64,000 nucleotides of DNA from Pseudomonas rustica (GCF_018336155.1 NZ_JAGYHF010000011.1:171301-235300); one strand, 5' to 3'; counted from the stretch's first letter, positions 51,840 through 61,183 are shown. Notes: generated from the letters alone by a model not told the origin. A program made the numbers and translations.

Positions 51840-53396
51840 TTACAGGCCCGGCAGGCGCTGACGGATCTGTGCGACCACAGTATCGAGGGTGCCGGATTCG
51901 TTGGTCTGCACGCGTTTGCTGCGCAGAATTTCTTCCGGCGTCAGCGCTTCACGATTGGCTTGTTGCGCTTCAATCACGGCCAGCGTGGCGTCGGACGGAT
52001 CCTGTTTGTCGGCCTGACGCATCGCCAGCCAGCTCTCGATCACCGCTTGCGGCGCGTTGCAGTCGAGGATCAGGAACGGCGTGCCAGTGGCTTCAGCAAT
52101 TCTCGCCGCGTTGTCGCGTTGTTCGCGCTTGAGGTAAGTCGCGTCGATGACCACCGGGAAACCGGCGTGCAGGATCACTTCAGCGATTTCATGCAGACGC
52201 GCGTAAGTCGCGGTGCTGGCGTCGGCGCTATAAATGCCGGCCTGTACATCATTGGCAACGGTTTGCTCGCCGAACAGACGCTTGCGCTCAACGTCGGAAC
52301 GCAGGCGAATGGCACCCAGTGCTTCAACCAGACGCATGGCCACGTGGCTCTTGCCGACAGCAGAAACGCCGTGAGTGATGGCCATGAAACGCGAAGGAAT
52401 GGTGCTGTAACTTTCCGCCAGATTGGCGTAGTTGCGGTACTGACGCAGGGTGGTCGCGCGCTGCACCGGAGTCGCGTCGGCCGGCATGCTGAACAGCGCC
52501 ACTTTTGCGCGAACCATTGCACGGTAGGCTTTATAGAAGTTCAGCACTTCCAGACCCTGGTAATCGCCGGTCAGCTCCAGGTACTGGCTGATGAAGCGGC
52601 GCGCGAGGGATTTCAGGCCACGGTCTTCCAGGTCCATCGCGAGGAAACCGGTGTCGGCCCAGACGTCAGTGAAACGGAAAGGCTCGTTGAATTCGATGCA
52701 GTCGAAGATCACCACTTTGCCGTCGATGACGGTAGCGTTGCCGAGGTGGATGTCACCGTGACATTCACGGGTGAAACCGTCGGCCTTGCGCTGGGTGAAC
52801 AGCGGCTTGAGGCGCTCGAAGCTGCTTTCGGCCCAGGCTTTCAGTGCGTCGAGTTGCAGCAGGTCATTTTTGTCGCTGAGGAACGGCAGGATTTGTTCGA
52901 AGTTTTGCGACACCGGCGCCATCACGCTTTCCGGGGTGCCAGCATCGTGTTCGGCCGGGACTTTTGGCGCGGTGAGGTGGAAGTGCGCGATCTGCTGCGC
53001 CATCTCATCAATGTGCTGGGTGGTCAGCTCGCCATTCGCTTGCAGGGTGCTGAGCAAACCGGTCTGCGGGAACTGGCGCATTTTCAGCAGGTATTCGATG
53101 GCCGGGCCGTCACCGCCCAGTTGCGGTGCTTCGACGCTGCCGGTGACTGGCAACACTTCCAGATACAAATCATCGGTCAGGCGCTGGTTCAGGCGCAGTT
53201 CTTCGGCGCAAAAGTGCGCGCGCGATTCGAGGCCGGTGAAGTCGAGGAAGCCGAAATTCACGGGCTTCTTCACTTTATAAGCAAACGGACCGGTGAGGAT
53301 TACCCACGAGATGTGCGTTTCGATGACCTGAAACCCTTCGACAGGGTGCGGGTAGAGGGCCGGGTTTTGCAGGGCAGCGATCAGTGACTGGCTCAC
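51840..53396 (-). CDS. Fusion of aminoglycoside-phosphotransferase-like and AAA/zeta-type kinase domains
   Basis: 518 residues. The N-terminal ~330 residues resemble an APH/choline-kinase fold, with a catalytic loop-like HGDIHLGNATV and FDCIEFNEPFRFTDV. The C-terminal ~190 residues are a P-loop kinase with GVSAVGKSHVAMRLVEAL, then RSDVERKRLFG. Family members are annotated as bifunctional aminoglycoside phosphotransferase/ATP-binding proteins. The substrate is unknown, and real antibiotic resistance is unlikely. It is divergent from mrcB, with a 117-bp shared upstream region. Confidence 0.85.
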   Translation of the reverse strand: MSQSLIAALQNPALYPHPVEGFQVIETHISWVILTGPFAYKVKKPVNFGFLDFTGLESRAHFCAEELRLNQRLTDDLYLEVLPVTGSVEAPQLGGDGPAIEYLLKMRQFPQTGLLSTLQANGELTTQHIDEMAQQIAHFHLTAPKVPAEHDAGTPESVMAPVSQNFEQILPFLSDKNDLLQLDALKAWAESSFERLKPLFTQRKADGFTRECHGDIHLGNATVIDGKVVIFDCIEFNEPFRFTDVWADTGFLAMDLEDRGLKSLARRFISQYLELTGDYQGLEVLNFYKAYRAMVRAKVALFSMPADATPVQRATTLRQYRNYANLAESYSTIPSRFMAITHGVSAVGKSHVAMRLVEALGAIRLRSDVERKRLFGEQTVANDVQAGIYSADASTATYARLHEIAEVILHAGFPVVIDATYLKREQRDNAARIAEATGTPFLILDCNAPQAVIESWLAMRQADKQDPSDATLAVIEAQQANREALTPEEILRSKRVQTNESGTLDTVVAQIRQRLPGL

Positions 53397-53513
53397 GGGC
53401 GATCCTTCAGAGAGGGGGGAAATTCGAGGCGGCTATTATGGCCGCTCGCCAGCCTGACGCAAACCTCGGAGCGCTCCTGTTGAGGATGAATAAAGTGCGT
53501 ATAATCCGCCGCC

Positions 53514-55838
53514 ATGACTCGAACTCGATCTCCCCGTACCAAGAAAAAACCACCTTCCAAGGGCCTTAGCCCGTGGTTGAGCTGGGCCATTAAACTCAGT
53601 CTGGTCGGCCTTGTCGTGCTGGCCGGCTTCGCCGTTTACCTCGATGCCGTGGTGCAGGAGAAGTTCTCCGGCAAGCGCTGGACCATCCCGGCCAAGGTTT
53701 ACGCGCGCCCGCTTGAGCTGTTCGTCGGACAGAAGCTCAGCAAGGACGATTTCCTCACTGAACTCGATGCCCTCGGCTATCGCCGCGAAGCCGTGAGCAA
53801 CGGCCCCGGTGCTGCTGCGGTCAATGGCAACACGGTTGATCTGAACACCCGTGGTTTCCAGTTCTATGAAGGCCTGGAAAAACCGCAACCGGTGCGCGTG
53901 CGCTTCTCCGGCGATTACGTCGCCGAGTTGTCGGCGACCAACGGTTCCAAGCTGTCGGTGGTGCGTCTTGAACCGCTGATGATCGGCGGCATTTATCCGA
54001 AAAATCTTGAAGACCGCATTCTGATCAAACTTGATCAAGTGCCGCCGTACCTGCTCGAAACCCTGGTGGCTGTCGAAGACCGCGATTTCTACAGCCACTG
54101 GGGCGTGTCGCCGAAGTCGATTGCCCGCGCTGTCTGGGTCAACACCTCGGGCGGAAAAATGACTCAGGGCGGCAGTACGCTGACCCAGCAGTTGGTGAAA
54201 AACTTCTACCTGACCAGCGAACGCAGCCTGACCCGCAAGCTCACCGAAGCGATGATGGCGATGCTGCTGGAGCTGCATTACGACAAAAAAGAAATTCTTG
54301 AGGCCTACCTCAACGAAGTCTTTGTCGGTCAGGACGGTCAGCGTGCGGTGCACGGTTTCGGTCTGGCCAGCCAGTTCTTCTTCGGCCAGCCATTGTCCGA
54401 GCTGAAGCTGCATCAGGTTGCGCTGCTGGTCGGCATGGTCAAAGGCCCGTCCTATTACAACCCGCGTCGCAACCCGGAACGCGCACTTGAGCGTCGTAAC
54501 CTGGTGCTCGACGTGCTTGAGCAACAAGGTGTAGCGACCGCCGAGCAAGTCGCAGCGGCGAAGAAAATGCCACTGGGTGTGACCACGCGCGGCAAACTGG
54601 CCGACAGTTCCTTCCCGGGCTTTATCGATCTGGTCAAACGTCAGTTGCGTGAAGACTATCGCGACGAAGACTTGACCGAAGAAGGCCTGCGCATTTTCAC
54701 CAGTTTCGACCCGATTCTGCAGATGAAGGCGGAAGCCTCGGTCAACGACACTTTCAAACGTCTGTCCGGGCGCAAAGGCTCCGACGATGTTGAAGCGGCG
54801 ATGGTCGTGACCAACCCGGAAACCGGCGAAGTGCAGGCGATGATCGGCAGCCGTCAGGCCAGTTACGCAGGCTTCAACCGCGCGCTCGATGCCGTGCGGC
54901 CGGTGGGTTCGTTAATCAAACCGGCGGTGTACCTGACCGCGCTGGAAAAACCGAGCAAGTACACGCTGACCAGTTGGTTGTCGGATGACCCGTTGTCGGT
55001 CAAAGGCGCGGACGGTCAGGTGTGGAAACCGCAGAACTACGATCGTCGCTCCCACGGCACGGTGTTCCTTTATCAGGGTCTGGCGCATTCCTACAACCTG
55101 TCGACCTCGCGCCTGGGTCTGGAAGTCGGTGTGTCGAACGTGCTGAAAACCCTCGGGCGCCTCGGCGTAACCCGTGAGTTCCCGGCGTTCCCGTCGATGT
55201 TGCTGGGGGCCGGCGGCATGACCCCGATCGAAGTGGCAACCATGTACCAGACCCTCGCCAACGGCGGTTTCAACACGCCGATGCGCGGGATTCGCAGCGT
55301 ATTGACCGCCGAGGGCGAACCGCTCAAGCGTTATCCGTTCCAGATCGAGCAGCGTTTCGATCCGGCGTCGATCTACCTGATCCAGAACGCCATGCAACGC
55401 GTGATGCGTGAAGGTACCGGTAGCTCGGTTTACAACGTCTTGCCGAAAACCCTGACGCTGGCGGGCAAGACCGGTACCAGTAACGATTCGCGGGACAGCT
55501 GGTTCGCCGGCTTCAGCCAGGACTTGCTGGCCGTGGTCTGGCTGGGTCGCGACGATAACGGCAAGACGCCGTTCACCGGCGCCACCGGTGCATTGCAGGT
55601 CTGGACCAGTTTCATGCGCAAGGCCGACCCGCTGCCGCTGGACATGCCGCAACCGGACAACATTGTTCAGGCATGGGTGGATTCGCGCACCGGACAAGGC
55701 TCCGATGCCAACTGCCCGGGCGCGGTGCAGATGCCGTATATTCGCGGCAGCGAACCACCACCCGGCGCCGCGTGCGCAAGCGAAACGCCTGCTTCCGGCG
55801 AGTCGGTGATGGATTGGGTCAAGGGCTGGATGAATTAA
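53514..55838 (+). CDS. mrcB: Penicillin-binding protein 1B
   Basis: A 774-residue class A PBP: an N-terminal cytoplasmic basic segment and a membrane helix, a UB2H-like domain, glycosyltransferase with Glu188 (AVEDRDFYSHWG) and QGGSTLTQQLVKN, and transpeptidase with the nucleophile Ser466 (GSLIKP), SxN region and KTGTS. It polymerises and cross-links peptidoglycan with its LpoB-type activator. A TATAAT at 53500 lies close to the ATG. The following genes for a TPR lipoprotein and YqcC may form one transcript. Confidence 0.97.
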   Translation: MTRTRSPRTKKKPPSKGLSPWLSWAIKLSLVGLVVLAGFAVYLDAVVQEKFSGKRWTIPAKVYARPLELFVGQKLSKDDFLTELDALGYRREAVSNGPGAAAVNGNTVDLNTRGFQFYEGLEKPQPVRVRFSGDYVAELSATNGSKLSVVRLEPLMIGGIYPKNLEDRILIKLDQVPPYLLETLVAVEDRDFYSHWGVSPKSIARAVWVNTSGGKMTQGGSTLTQQLVKNFYLTSERSLTRKLTEAMMAMLLELHYDKKEILEAYLNEVFVGQDGQRAVHGFGLASQFFFGQPLSELKLHQVALLVGMVKGPSYYNPRRNPERALERRNLVLDVLEQQGVATAEQVAAAKKMPLGVTTRGKLADSSFPGFIDLVKRQLREDYRDEDLTEEGLRIFTSFDPILQMKAEASVNDTFKRLSGRKGSDDVEAAMVVTNPETGEVQAMIGSRQASYAGFNRALDAVRPVGSLIKPAVYLTALEKPSKYTLTSWLSDDPLSVKGADGQVWKPQNYDRRSHGTVFLYQGLAHSYNLSTSRLGLEVGVSNVLKTLGRLGVTREFPAFPSMLLGAGGMTPIEVATMYQTLANGGFNTPMRGIRSVLTAEGEPLKRYPFQIEQRFDPASIYLIQNAMQRVMREGTGSSVYNVLPKTLTLAGKTGTSNDSRDSWFAGFSQDLLAVVWLGRDDNGKTPFTGATGALQVWTSFMRKADPLPLDMPQPDNIVQAWVDSRTGQGSDANCPGAVQMPYIRGSEPPPGAACASETPASGESVMDWVKGWMN

Positions 55839-55854
55839 GCAAAGAGGGTTTCAA

Positions 55855-56604
55855 GTGAACAAGTGGTTGATTCCAGCGGTGACCGCCGTGGCTTTGCTCA
55901 GCGGCTGCTCTACCGTACAGCGTGGTTCGATTCCGGTGGTTGATTCCGGGACTGCGGTGTCCAACAGCGAACGTATTTCGGCCAATGGCGGTTTCCGTCA
56001 AACCACGGTGAAGCGTCCTGCGCAGGGCCAGACTCAGGCCATTCCGCAGGGTGATACCGGCGTGGTGGTGATGGTGCCGGGTGGCGGCGCTGCCGTGTCG
56101 ACGCCGATCAGCTCTTCGCCGATCGTGCCCGGCCCGGCGTCCGGCGGTATCACGGCGGGGCCTTACAACCCTGCGCCAGTCGAGTCGGCGCCGGTCAATA
56201 CCGGCACCTACAACATGCCGTCGACGCCGAGCGGGATTCCGTCGGCCAGCAGCGGCGGCGGTTTATCGGCTGACGAGCAACTGGACGGCCCGGTGCTCGC
56301 CTTGCTGACCACTGCGCAACAGCAACAGGCCGGTGGCGACCTCAACGGTGCGTCCTCCAGCCTCGAGCGTGCGCAACGTGTCGCGCCGCGTGAGCCGCAA
56401 GTGCTTTATCGCCTCGCGCAGGTACGCATGGCTCAAGGCGATGCACCGCAAGCCGAGCAGTTCGCCCGTCGCGCCCTGACCATGGCCAATGGTCGTCCGG
56501 ATCTGCAGGCGAGCCTGTGGGAATTGATCGCGCAGTCCCGTGAGAAACAAGGCGATTCCGCCGGCGCCGCTCAGGCCCGTCAGAAGGCCAAGGTTTCGCT
56601 GTGA
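55855..56604 (+). CDS. TPR-containing lipoprotein downstream of mrcB
   Basis: A 249-residue lipoprotein: signal peptide with lipobox (VALLSGCSTV), a long Ser/Thr/Pro/Gly-rich disordered linker (about residues 60-140) and C-terminal TPR-like repeats (LNGASSSLERAQRVAPREPQVLYRLAQVRMA). It starts at GTG 17 bp after mrcB. The conserved position and TPR fold hint at a PBP1B partner, comparable to a lipoprotein activator such as LpoP in P. aeruginosa. That assignment is inference from place and architecture. Confidence 0.8.
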   Translation: MNKWLIPAVTAVALLSGCSTVQRGSIPVVDSGTAVSNSERISANGGFRQTTVKRPAQGQTQAIPQGDTGVVVMVPGGGAAVSTPISSSPIVPGPASGGITAGPYNPAPVESAPVNTGTYNMPSTPSGIPSASSGGGLSADEQLDGPVLALLTTAQQQQAGGDLNGASSSLERAQRVAPREPQVLYRLAQVRMAQGDAPQAEQFARRALTMANGRPDLQASLWELIAQSREKQGDSAGAAQARQKAKVSL

Positions 56605-56939
56605 TGGATGCACGGTTCCCGAAAATCGCCGATCAGTTACTGCTGATCGAGCGCGAACTGCGCACACAGGGCTGGTGGGATGAGGTGCAGCCGTCGGCAG
56701 AAGCCTTGAGCAGTGTCGAACCGTTTTCGGTCGATACGCTGGACTTCGAACAATGGCTGCAATGGATCTTCCTGCCGCGCATGAAAATGATCCTCGAGCA
56801 GGATCTGCCACTGCCGAATGCCTCGGGCATTCAGGAAATGGCCGAGATGGTCTTCGCCCAGCGCAACCTGGGTGGCAAGGATCGTCAACTGCAGGTGCTG
56901 CTCAAAGAGTTCGACCTGCTGATCACCGCCTCACGTTAA
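56604..56939 (+). CDS. yqcC: YqcC family protein
   Basis: A 111-residue cytoplasmic protein matching the YqcC family: LLIERELRTQGWWDEVQPSAEAL, then VDTLDFEQWLQWIFLPRMKMILEQ. Structures of homologues are all-helical, and function is unknown. The ATG at 56604 overlaps the upstream stop codon (TGATG), preferable to the GTG at 56601. It is the last gene of the mrcB cluster. Confidence 0.88.
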   Translation: MDARFPKIADQLLLIERELRTQGWWDEVQPSAEALSSVEPFSVDTLDFEQWLQWIFLPRMKMILEQDLPLPNASGIQEMAEMVFAQRNLGGKDRQLQVLLKEFDLLITASR

Positions 56940-56957
56940 CCCCGATCCTTTTCGGGG
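56940..56957 (+). terminator. Possible terminator after yqcC
   Basis: CCCCGA-TCCTT-TCGGGG stem directly after the stop codon. No T run follows, so it may only stabilise the transcript end. Confidence 0.4.
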
Positions 56958-56997
56958 CCCGGTAACTCCGATCCTGTCGGCGTGTACACCGGAAACT

Positions 56998-57078
56998 GTA
57001 GGAGCTGCCGAAGGCTGCGATCTTTTGATCCTGTTTTAAAAACAACATCAAAAGATCGCAGCCTTCGGCAGCTCCTAC
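56998..57078. repeat. REP pair, family A
   Basis: Inverted family A copies in the convergent gap between yqcC and the DUF4124 gene, with an AT-rich ~20-bp spacer. Confidence 0.92.
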
Positions 57079-57084
57079 ACATAT

Positions 57085-57501
57085 CTATTCACAATTCTGT
57101 GCAATCTGTTTCTGCGCCTCAACAATCCGCTCCTGACGCTGCGCATCATCCAGCCGTCGCATCTGTCCCTCCACTTCCTCCCTCAAACGCGGATTGTTCT
57201 GCAACTGCGCAAGGTTCGTCCGTGCCTGCTGACAAAACTGCTTGAGCTGCGCCTGTTGATCCGCGACCTGTTTCTTCACCTTGTCATCAATCGCCTTCTG
57301 ATTGCCCAGCACGCCGCTGCCCGGCATTGGCGCCGGTTTGGGCGGGGGCGAGGAGGGCGTCTGTAACGTCGTCGACGGCTGGCCCGCTGGCGGCTGCGCA
57401 TCGAAATGCGTGACACCTTGGGCGTCGACCCATTTGTAGATCTGAGCGGCCATGCACCAGGGGCTGAGGCCGATCAGCAGGGTGAGGAGGAGCGTTCGCA
57501 T
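57085..57501 (-). CDS. DUF4124 periplasmic protein
   Basis: A 138-residue protein with a signal peptide (LLTLLIGLSPWCMA), a DUF4124 domain (AQIYKWVDAQGVTHFDAQPPAG), a Pro-rich linker and a C-terminal helical, Gln-rich region ending in NCE. DUF4124 proteins are common in pseudomonads, and no activity is known. It is divergent from the ilv leader. Confidence 0.88.
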   Translation of the reverse strand: MRTLLLTLLIGLSPWCMAAQIYKWVDAQGVTHFDAQPPAGQPSTTLQTPSSPPPKPAPMPGSGVLGNQKAIDDKVKKQVADQQAQLKQFCQQARTNLAQLQNNPRLREEVEGQMRRLDDAQRQERIVEAQKQIAQNCE

Positions 57502-57600
57502 GCTGATTCCTTGGCAAAATTGCGCAATTGACGCTAACAGAGTAGCGGTTTTCAGGTTTTTTCTTGCGTTCTCATGTGCTTACCCACAATTAGTGACATA

Positions 57601-57890
57601 GACAGCTTGACTTGGAGAGGGCGAAACAGAAGAATCCAAAGTCCGCTGTAGAGGGACTGCCAGAAGCAGACCCACTCGGTAGATCATGAGGCGCACATCC
57701 GCGCCGACCTGTTACACCCGCAACGCGTTACCTCGCGCTGGGTGGGAAAGGCCCGCAACACTGGGACGATCCCAATACTTGCTCAGTCAGTGCTGACGTA
57801 GTCGGCGACCACCGTCGCTCATGCTCTGCCGAGAAGTAAACCTATTAAGACCCGCCCCTTTTTTGTGGACGGTATTCTGGCGTTTTAGAG
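57601..57890 (+). promoter_or_regulatory. Long leader of the ilvI-ilvH-ilvC operon
   Basis: The gap between the DUF4124 gene and ilvI is about 400 bp. It contains hairpins (AGTCC/GGACT at ~57640; TGGGACGATCCCA near 57763) and a T6 run with a GACCCGCC/GGACGGT pair just before the ilvI ribosome binding site. It could act as an attenuator or regulatory leader. No ILV-rich leader peptide is seen. One small open frame is listed separately. Confidence 0.45.
57686..57796 (+). CDS. Possible 36-residue leader peptide of ilvI (uncertain)
   Basis: ATG to TGA encodes MRRTSAPTCYTRNALPRAGW and 16 more residues. The ribosome binding site is weak, and the peptide is not enriched in Ile, Leu or Val as attenuation peptides are (three Leu at the end only). 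It may be a chance frame in a structured RNA. Kept as a low-confidence small gene. Confidence 0.2.
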   Translation: MRRTSAPTCYTRNALPRAGWERPATLGRSQYLLSQC

Positions 57891-57899
57891 GTGAACAAC

Positions 57900-59624
57900 G
57901 TGGAGCTTTTATCTGGCGGTGAGATGCTCGTCCGCTTTTTGCGTGACGAAGGCGTCAAATATATCTACGGGTACCCGGGTGGTGCTCTCCTGCATGTTTA
58001 CGATGCCCTGTTCAAAGAACCGGAAGTGAATCACATCCTGGTTCGTCACGAACAAGCGGCAACCCATATGGCTGACGGCTACGCCCGTGCCACCGGTAAA
58101 GCCGGCGTGGTATTGGTGACTTCCGGTCCAGGCGCCACAAACGCCATCACCGGTATCGCCACGGCCTATATGGACTCGATTCCAATGGTGATCATTTCCG
58201 GTCAGGTGCCAAGCACCATGGTCGGCACCGACGCGTTCCAGGAAACCGACATGATCGGTATCTCCCGGCCGATCGTGAAGCACAGCTTCATGATCAAGCA
58301 CGCTTCGGAAATCCCGGAAGTCATGAAGAAGGCCTTCTACCTGGCGCAATCCGGTCGTCCGGGCCCGGTCGTGGTCGATATCCCGAAAGACATGACCAAC
58401 CCGGCCGAGAAATTCGAATACATCTTCCCGAAGAAAGCCAAGCTGCGTTCCTACAGCCCGGCCGTTCGCGGTCACTCCGGGCAAATCCGCAAGGCAGCCG
58501 AAATGCTCCTCGCGGCCAAGCGCCCAGTGCTTTATTCCGGTGGCGGCGTGATCCTCGGCAACGGTTCCGCACCGCTGACCGAACTGGCGAAAATGCTTAA
58601 CCTGCCCGTGACCAACACCTTGATGGGCCTGGGTGGTTTCCCCGGCACTGATCGTCAGTTCATCGGCATGCTCGGCATGCACGGCAGCTACACCGCCAAC
58701 CTGGCGATGCACCATGCTGACGTGATCCTCGCGGTCGGCGCGCGTTTCGACGATCGCGTGATCAACGGCCCGGCGAAGTTCTGCCCGAACGCCAAGATCA
58801 TCCACATCGACATCGACCCGGCTTCGATTTCCAAGACCATCAAGGCCGACGTGCCTATCGTTGGTCCGGTTGAGAGCGTCCTGACCGAAATGGTCGCGAT
58901 CCTCAAGGAAATCGGCGAGACCCCGAACAAGGAGTCCGTGGCCAGTTGGTGGAAGCAGGTTGATGAATGGCGCGGTGATCGCGGCCTGTTCCCTTATGAA
59001 AAGGGCGACGGCAGCGTGATCAAACCGCAGACCGTGATCGAAACCCTCTGCGAAGTGACCAAGGGCGATGCCTTTATCACTTCCGACGTGGGCCAGCACC
59101 AGATGTTCGCTGCGCAGTACTACACGTTCAACAAGCCGAATCGTTGGATCAACTCCGGTGGTCTGGGCACCATGGGCTTCGGTTTCCCGGCGGCCATGGG
59201 CATCAAGTTGAGCTTCCCGGATGACGACGTTGCCTGCGTGACTGGCGAAGGCAGCATCCAGATGAACATCCAGGAACTGTCGACCTGCCTGCAATACGGC
59301 TTGCCAGTGAAAATCGTCATCCTGAACAACGGTGTTCTGGGGATGGTTCGTCAGTGGCAGGACATGAGCTACGGCAGCCGTCACTCGCACTCCTACATGG
59401 AATCGCTGCCTGACTTCGTCAAGCTGGCTGAAGCCTACGGCCACGTCGGCGTACGCATCACCGAATCGAAAGATTTGAAGTCGAAGATGGCAGAAGCGTT
59501 CGCCATGAAGGATCGTCTGGTGATCATCGATGTTTCGGTCGACACCAGCGAGCACGTCTATCCGATGCAGATCAAAGACGGCTCCATGCGCGATATGTGG
59601 CTGAGCAAGACGGAGCGTACTTAA
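57900..59624 (+). CDS. ilvI: Acetolactate synthase large subunit
   Basis: A 574-residue ThDP enzyme: GYPGGALLHVYDAL, the catalytic Glu region (HEQAATHMADGYARAT), FAD-binding middle domain, and C-terminal ThDP motif GEGSIQMNIQELSTC...NN. It makes acetolactate or acetohydroxybutyrate for Val/Leu/Ile. I take the GTG at 57900, 8 nt after AGAGG, giving MELLSGGEML and the family length. A GTG at 57891 would add three residues. The small subunit gene follows directly. Confidence 0.96.
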   Translation: MELLSGGEMLVRFLRDEGVKYIYGYPGGALLHVYDALFKEPEVNHILVRHEQAATHMADGYARATGKAGVVLVTSGPGATNAITGIATAYMDSIPMVIISGQVPSTMVGTDAFQETDMIGISRPIVKHSFMIKHASEIPEVMKKAFYLAQSGRPGPVVVDIPKDMTNPAEKFEYIFPKKAKLRSYSPAVRGHSGQIRKAAEMLLAAKRPVLYSGGGVILGNGSAPLTELAKMLNLPVTNTLMGLGGFPGTDRQFIGMLGMHGSYTANLAMHHADVILAVGARFDDRVINGPAKFCPNAKIIHIDIDPASISKTIKADVPIVGPVESVLTEMVAILKEIGETPNKESVASWWKQVDEWRGDRGLFPYEKGDGSVIKPQTVIETLCEVTKGDAFITSDVGQHQMFAAQYYTFNKPNRWINSGGLGTMGFGFPAAMGIKLSFPDDDVACVTGEGSIQMNIQELSTCLQYGLPVKIVILNNGVLGMVRQWQDMSYGSRHSHSYMESLPDFVKLAEAYGHVGVRITESKDLKSKMAEAFAMKDRLVIIDVSVDTSEHVYPMQIKDGSMRDMWLSKTERT

Positions 59625-59626
59625 TC

Positions 59627-60118
59627 ATGCGGCACATTATTTCCTTGCTTCTGGAAAACGAACCCGGCGCTTTGTCTCGCGTAGTCGGCCTGTTCTCGCA
59701 GCGCAACTACAACATCGAAAGCCTGACCGTGGCCCCGACCGAAGACCCGACCCTGTCGCGTCTGACGCTGACCACCGTTGGCCACGATGAAGTCATCGAG
59801 CAGATCACCAAAAACCTGAACAAGCTGATCGAAGTGGTCAAGCTGGTGGACCTGTCGGAAAGTGCTCACATCGAGCGCGAACTGATGCTGGTCAAGGTCA
59901 AGGCCACTGGCGCCCAGCGCGCCGAGATCAAACGCACCACCGATATTTACCGTGGACAGATCGTCGACGTCAGCGCCAGCGTGTATACCGTTCAACTGAC
60001 CGGTACCAGCGACAAGCTCGACAGCTTCATTCAGTCCATCGGCACCGCATCGATTCTGGAAACCGTCCGCAGCGGCGTGACCGGCATTGCCCGCGGCGAC
60101 AAAGTACTCAGCATCTAA
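59627..60118 (+). CDS. ilvH: Acetolactate synthase small (regulatory) subunit
   Basis: A 163-residue subunit with an N-terminal ACT domain (RHIISLLLENEPGALSRVVGLFSQRNYNIESLTVAP) and the ALS_ss_C domain (RELMLVKVKATGAQRAEIKRTTDIYRG). It binds valine and activates the large subunit. The ATG at 59627 is 2 bp after the ilvI stop, which fixes the start. Confidence 0.97.
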   Translation: MRHIISLLLENEPGALSRVVGLFSQRNYNIESLTVAPTEDPTLSRLTLTTVGHDEVIEQITKNLNKLIEVVKLVDLSESAHIERELMLVKVKATGAQRAEIKRTTDIYRGQIVDVSASVYTVQLTGTSDKLDSFIQSIGTASILETVRSGVTGIARGDKVLSI

Positions 60119-60166
60119 ACCAAATTAGCGAATGGCCTGAACGGCCTGGATATATAGGGGAATTTC

Positions 60167-61183
60167 ATGAAAGTTTATTACGAAAAAGACTGCGACCTGT
60201 CGATCATCCAGGGCAAGAAAGTTGCCATCATCGGTTACGGTTCCCAGGGCCACGCTCAAGCGTGCAACCTGAAAGACTCCGGCGTTGACGTTACTGTTGG
60301 TCTGCGTAAAGGTTCGGCCACCGTTGCCAAAGCTGAAGCTCACGGCCTGAAAGTGACTGACGTTGCTTCCGCTGTTGCGGCTGCCGACCTGGTCATGATC
60401 CTGACCCCGGACGAGTTCCAGTCTTCGCTGTACAAGAATGAAATCGAGCCGAACATCAAGAAAGGCGCCACCCTGGCCTTCTCCCACGGCTTCGCGATTC
60501 ACTACAACCAGGTTGTTCCGCGTGCCGACCTCGACGTGATCATGATCGCGCCGAAAGCACCAGGCCACACCGTACGTTCCGAGTTCGTGAAAGGCGGCGG
60601 TATCCCTGACCTGATCGCGATCTACCAGGACGCCTCGGGCAACGCCAAAAACGTTGCACTGTCCTACGCTGCTGGCGTTGGTGGCGGTCGTACCGGCATC
60701 ATCGAAACCACCTTCAAGGACGAGACTGAAACCGACCTGTTCGGCGAACAAGCCGTTCTGTGCGGCGGTACCGTTGAGCTGGTTAAAGCCGGTTTCGAAA
60801 CCCTGGTTGAAGCTGGCTACGCGCCGGAAATGGCCTACTTCGAGTGCCTGCACGAACTGAAGCTGATCGTTGACCTCATGTACGAAGGCGGCATCGCCAA
60901 CATGAACTACTCGATCTCCAACAACGCCGAATACGGCGAGTACGTGACTGGCCCGGAAGTGATCAACGCCGAGTCCCGTCAGGCCATGCGCAATGCCCTG
61001 AAACGTATTCAGGACGGCGAATACGCCAAAATGTTCATCAGCGAAGGCGCAACCGGCTACCCTTCGATGACCGCCAAGCGTCGTAACAACGCCGCTCACG
61101 GTATCGAAATCATCGGCGAGCAACTGCGCTCCATGATGCCGTGGATCGGTGCCAACAAGATCGTCGACAAAGCCAAAAACTAA
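60167..61183 (+). CDS. ilvC: Ketol-acid reductoisomerase
   Basis: A 338-residue class I KARI with NADPH-binding IIGYGSQGHAQACNLKDSGVDV (Rossmann), GLRKGS phosphate loop, and the Mg-binding knotted domain (DETETDLFGEQAVLCGG and ECLHELKLIVDLMYEGG). It isomerises and reduces acetolactate, providing 2,3-dihydroxyisovalerate, the route to pantoate as well as Val/Leu. The gap after ilvH is 48 bp. A strong terminator follows. Confidence 0.98.
   Translation: MKVYYEKDCDLSIIQGKKVAIIGYGSQGHAQACNLKDSGVDVTVGLRKGSATVAKAEAHGLKVTDVASAVAAADLVMILTPDEFQSSLYKNEIEPNIKKGATLAFSHGFAIHYNQVVPRADLDVIMIAPKAPGHTVRSEFVKGGGIPDLIAIYQDASGNAKNVALSYAAGVGGGRTGIIETTFKDETETDLFGEQAVLCGGTVELVKAGFETLVEAGYAPEMAYFECLHELKLIVDLMYEGGIANMNYSISNNAEYGEYVTGPEVINAESRQAMRNALKRIQDGEYAKMFISEGATGYPSMTAKRRNNAAHGIEIIGEQLRSMMPWIGANKIVDKAKN

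Noticed and set aside
51840..53396. Aminoglycoside resistance determinant
   Set aside because: The APH-like domain is fused to an AAA/zeta-type kinase, lies in core chromosome without mobile DNA, and resembles a general conserved protein.
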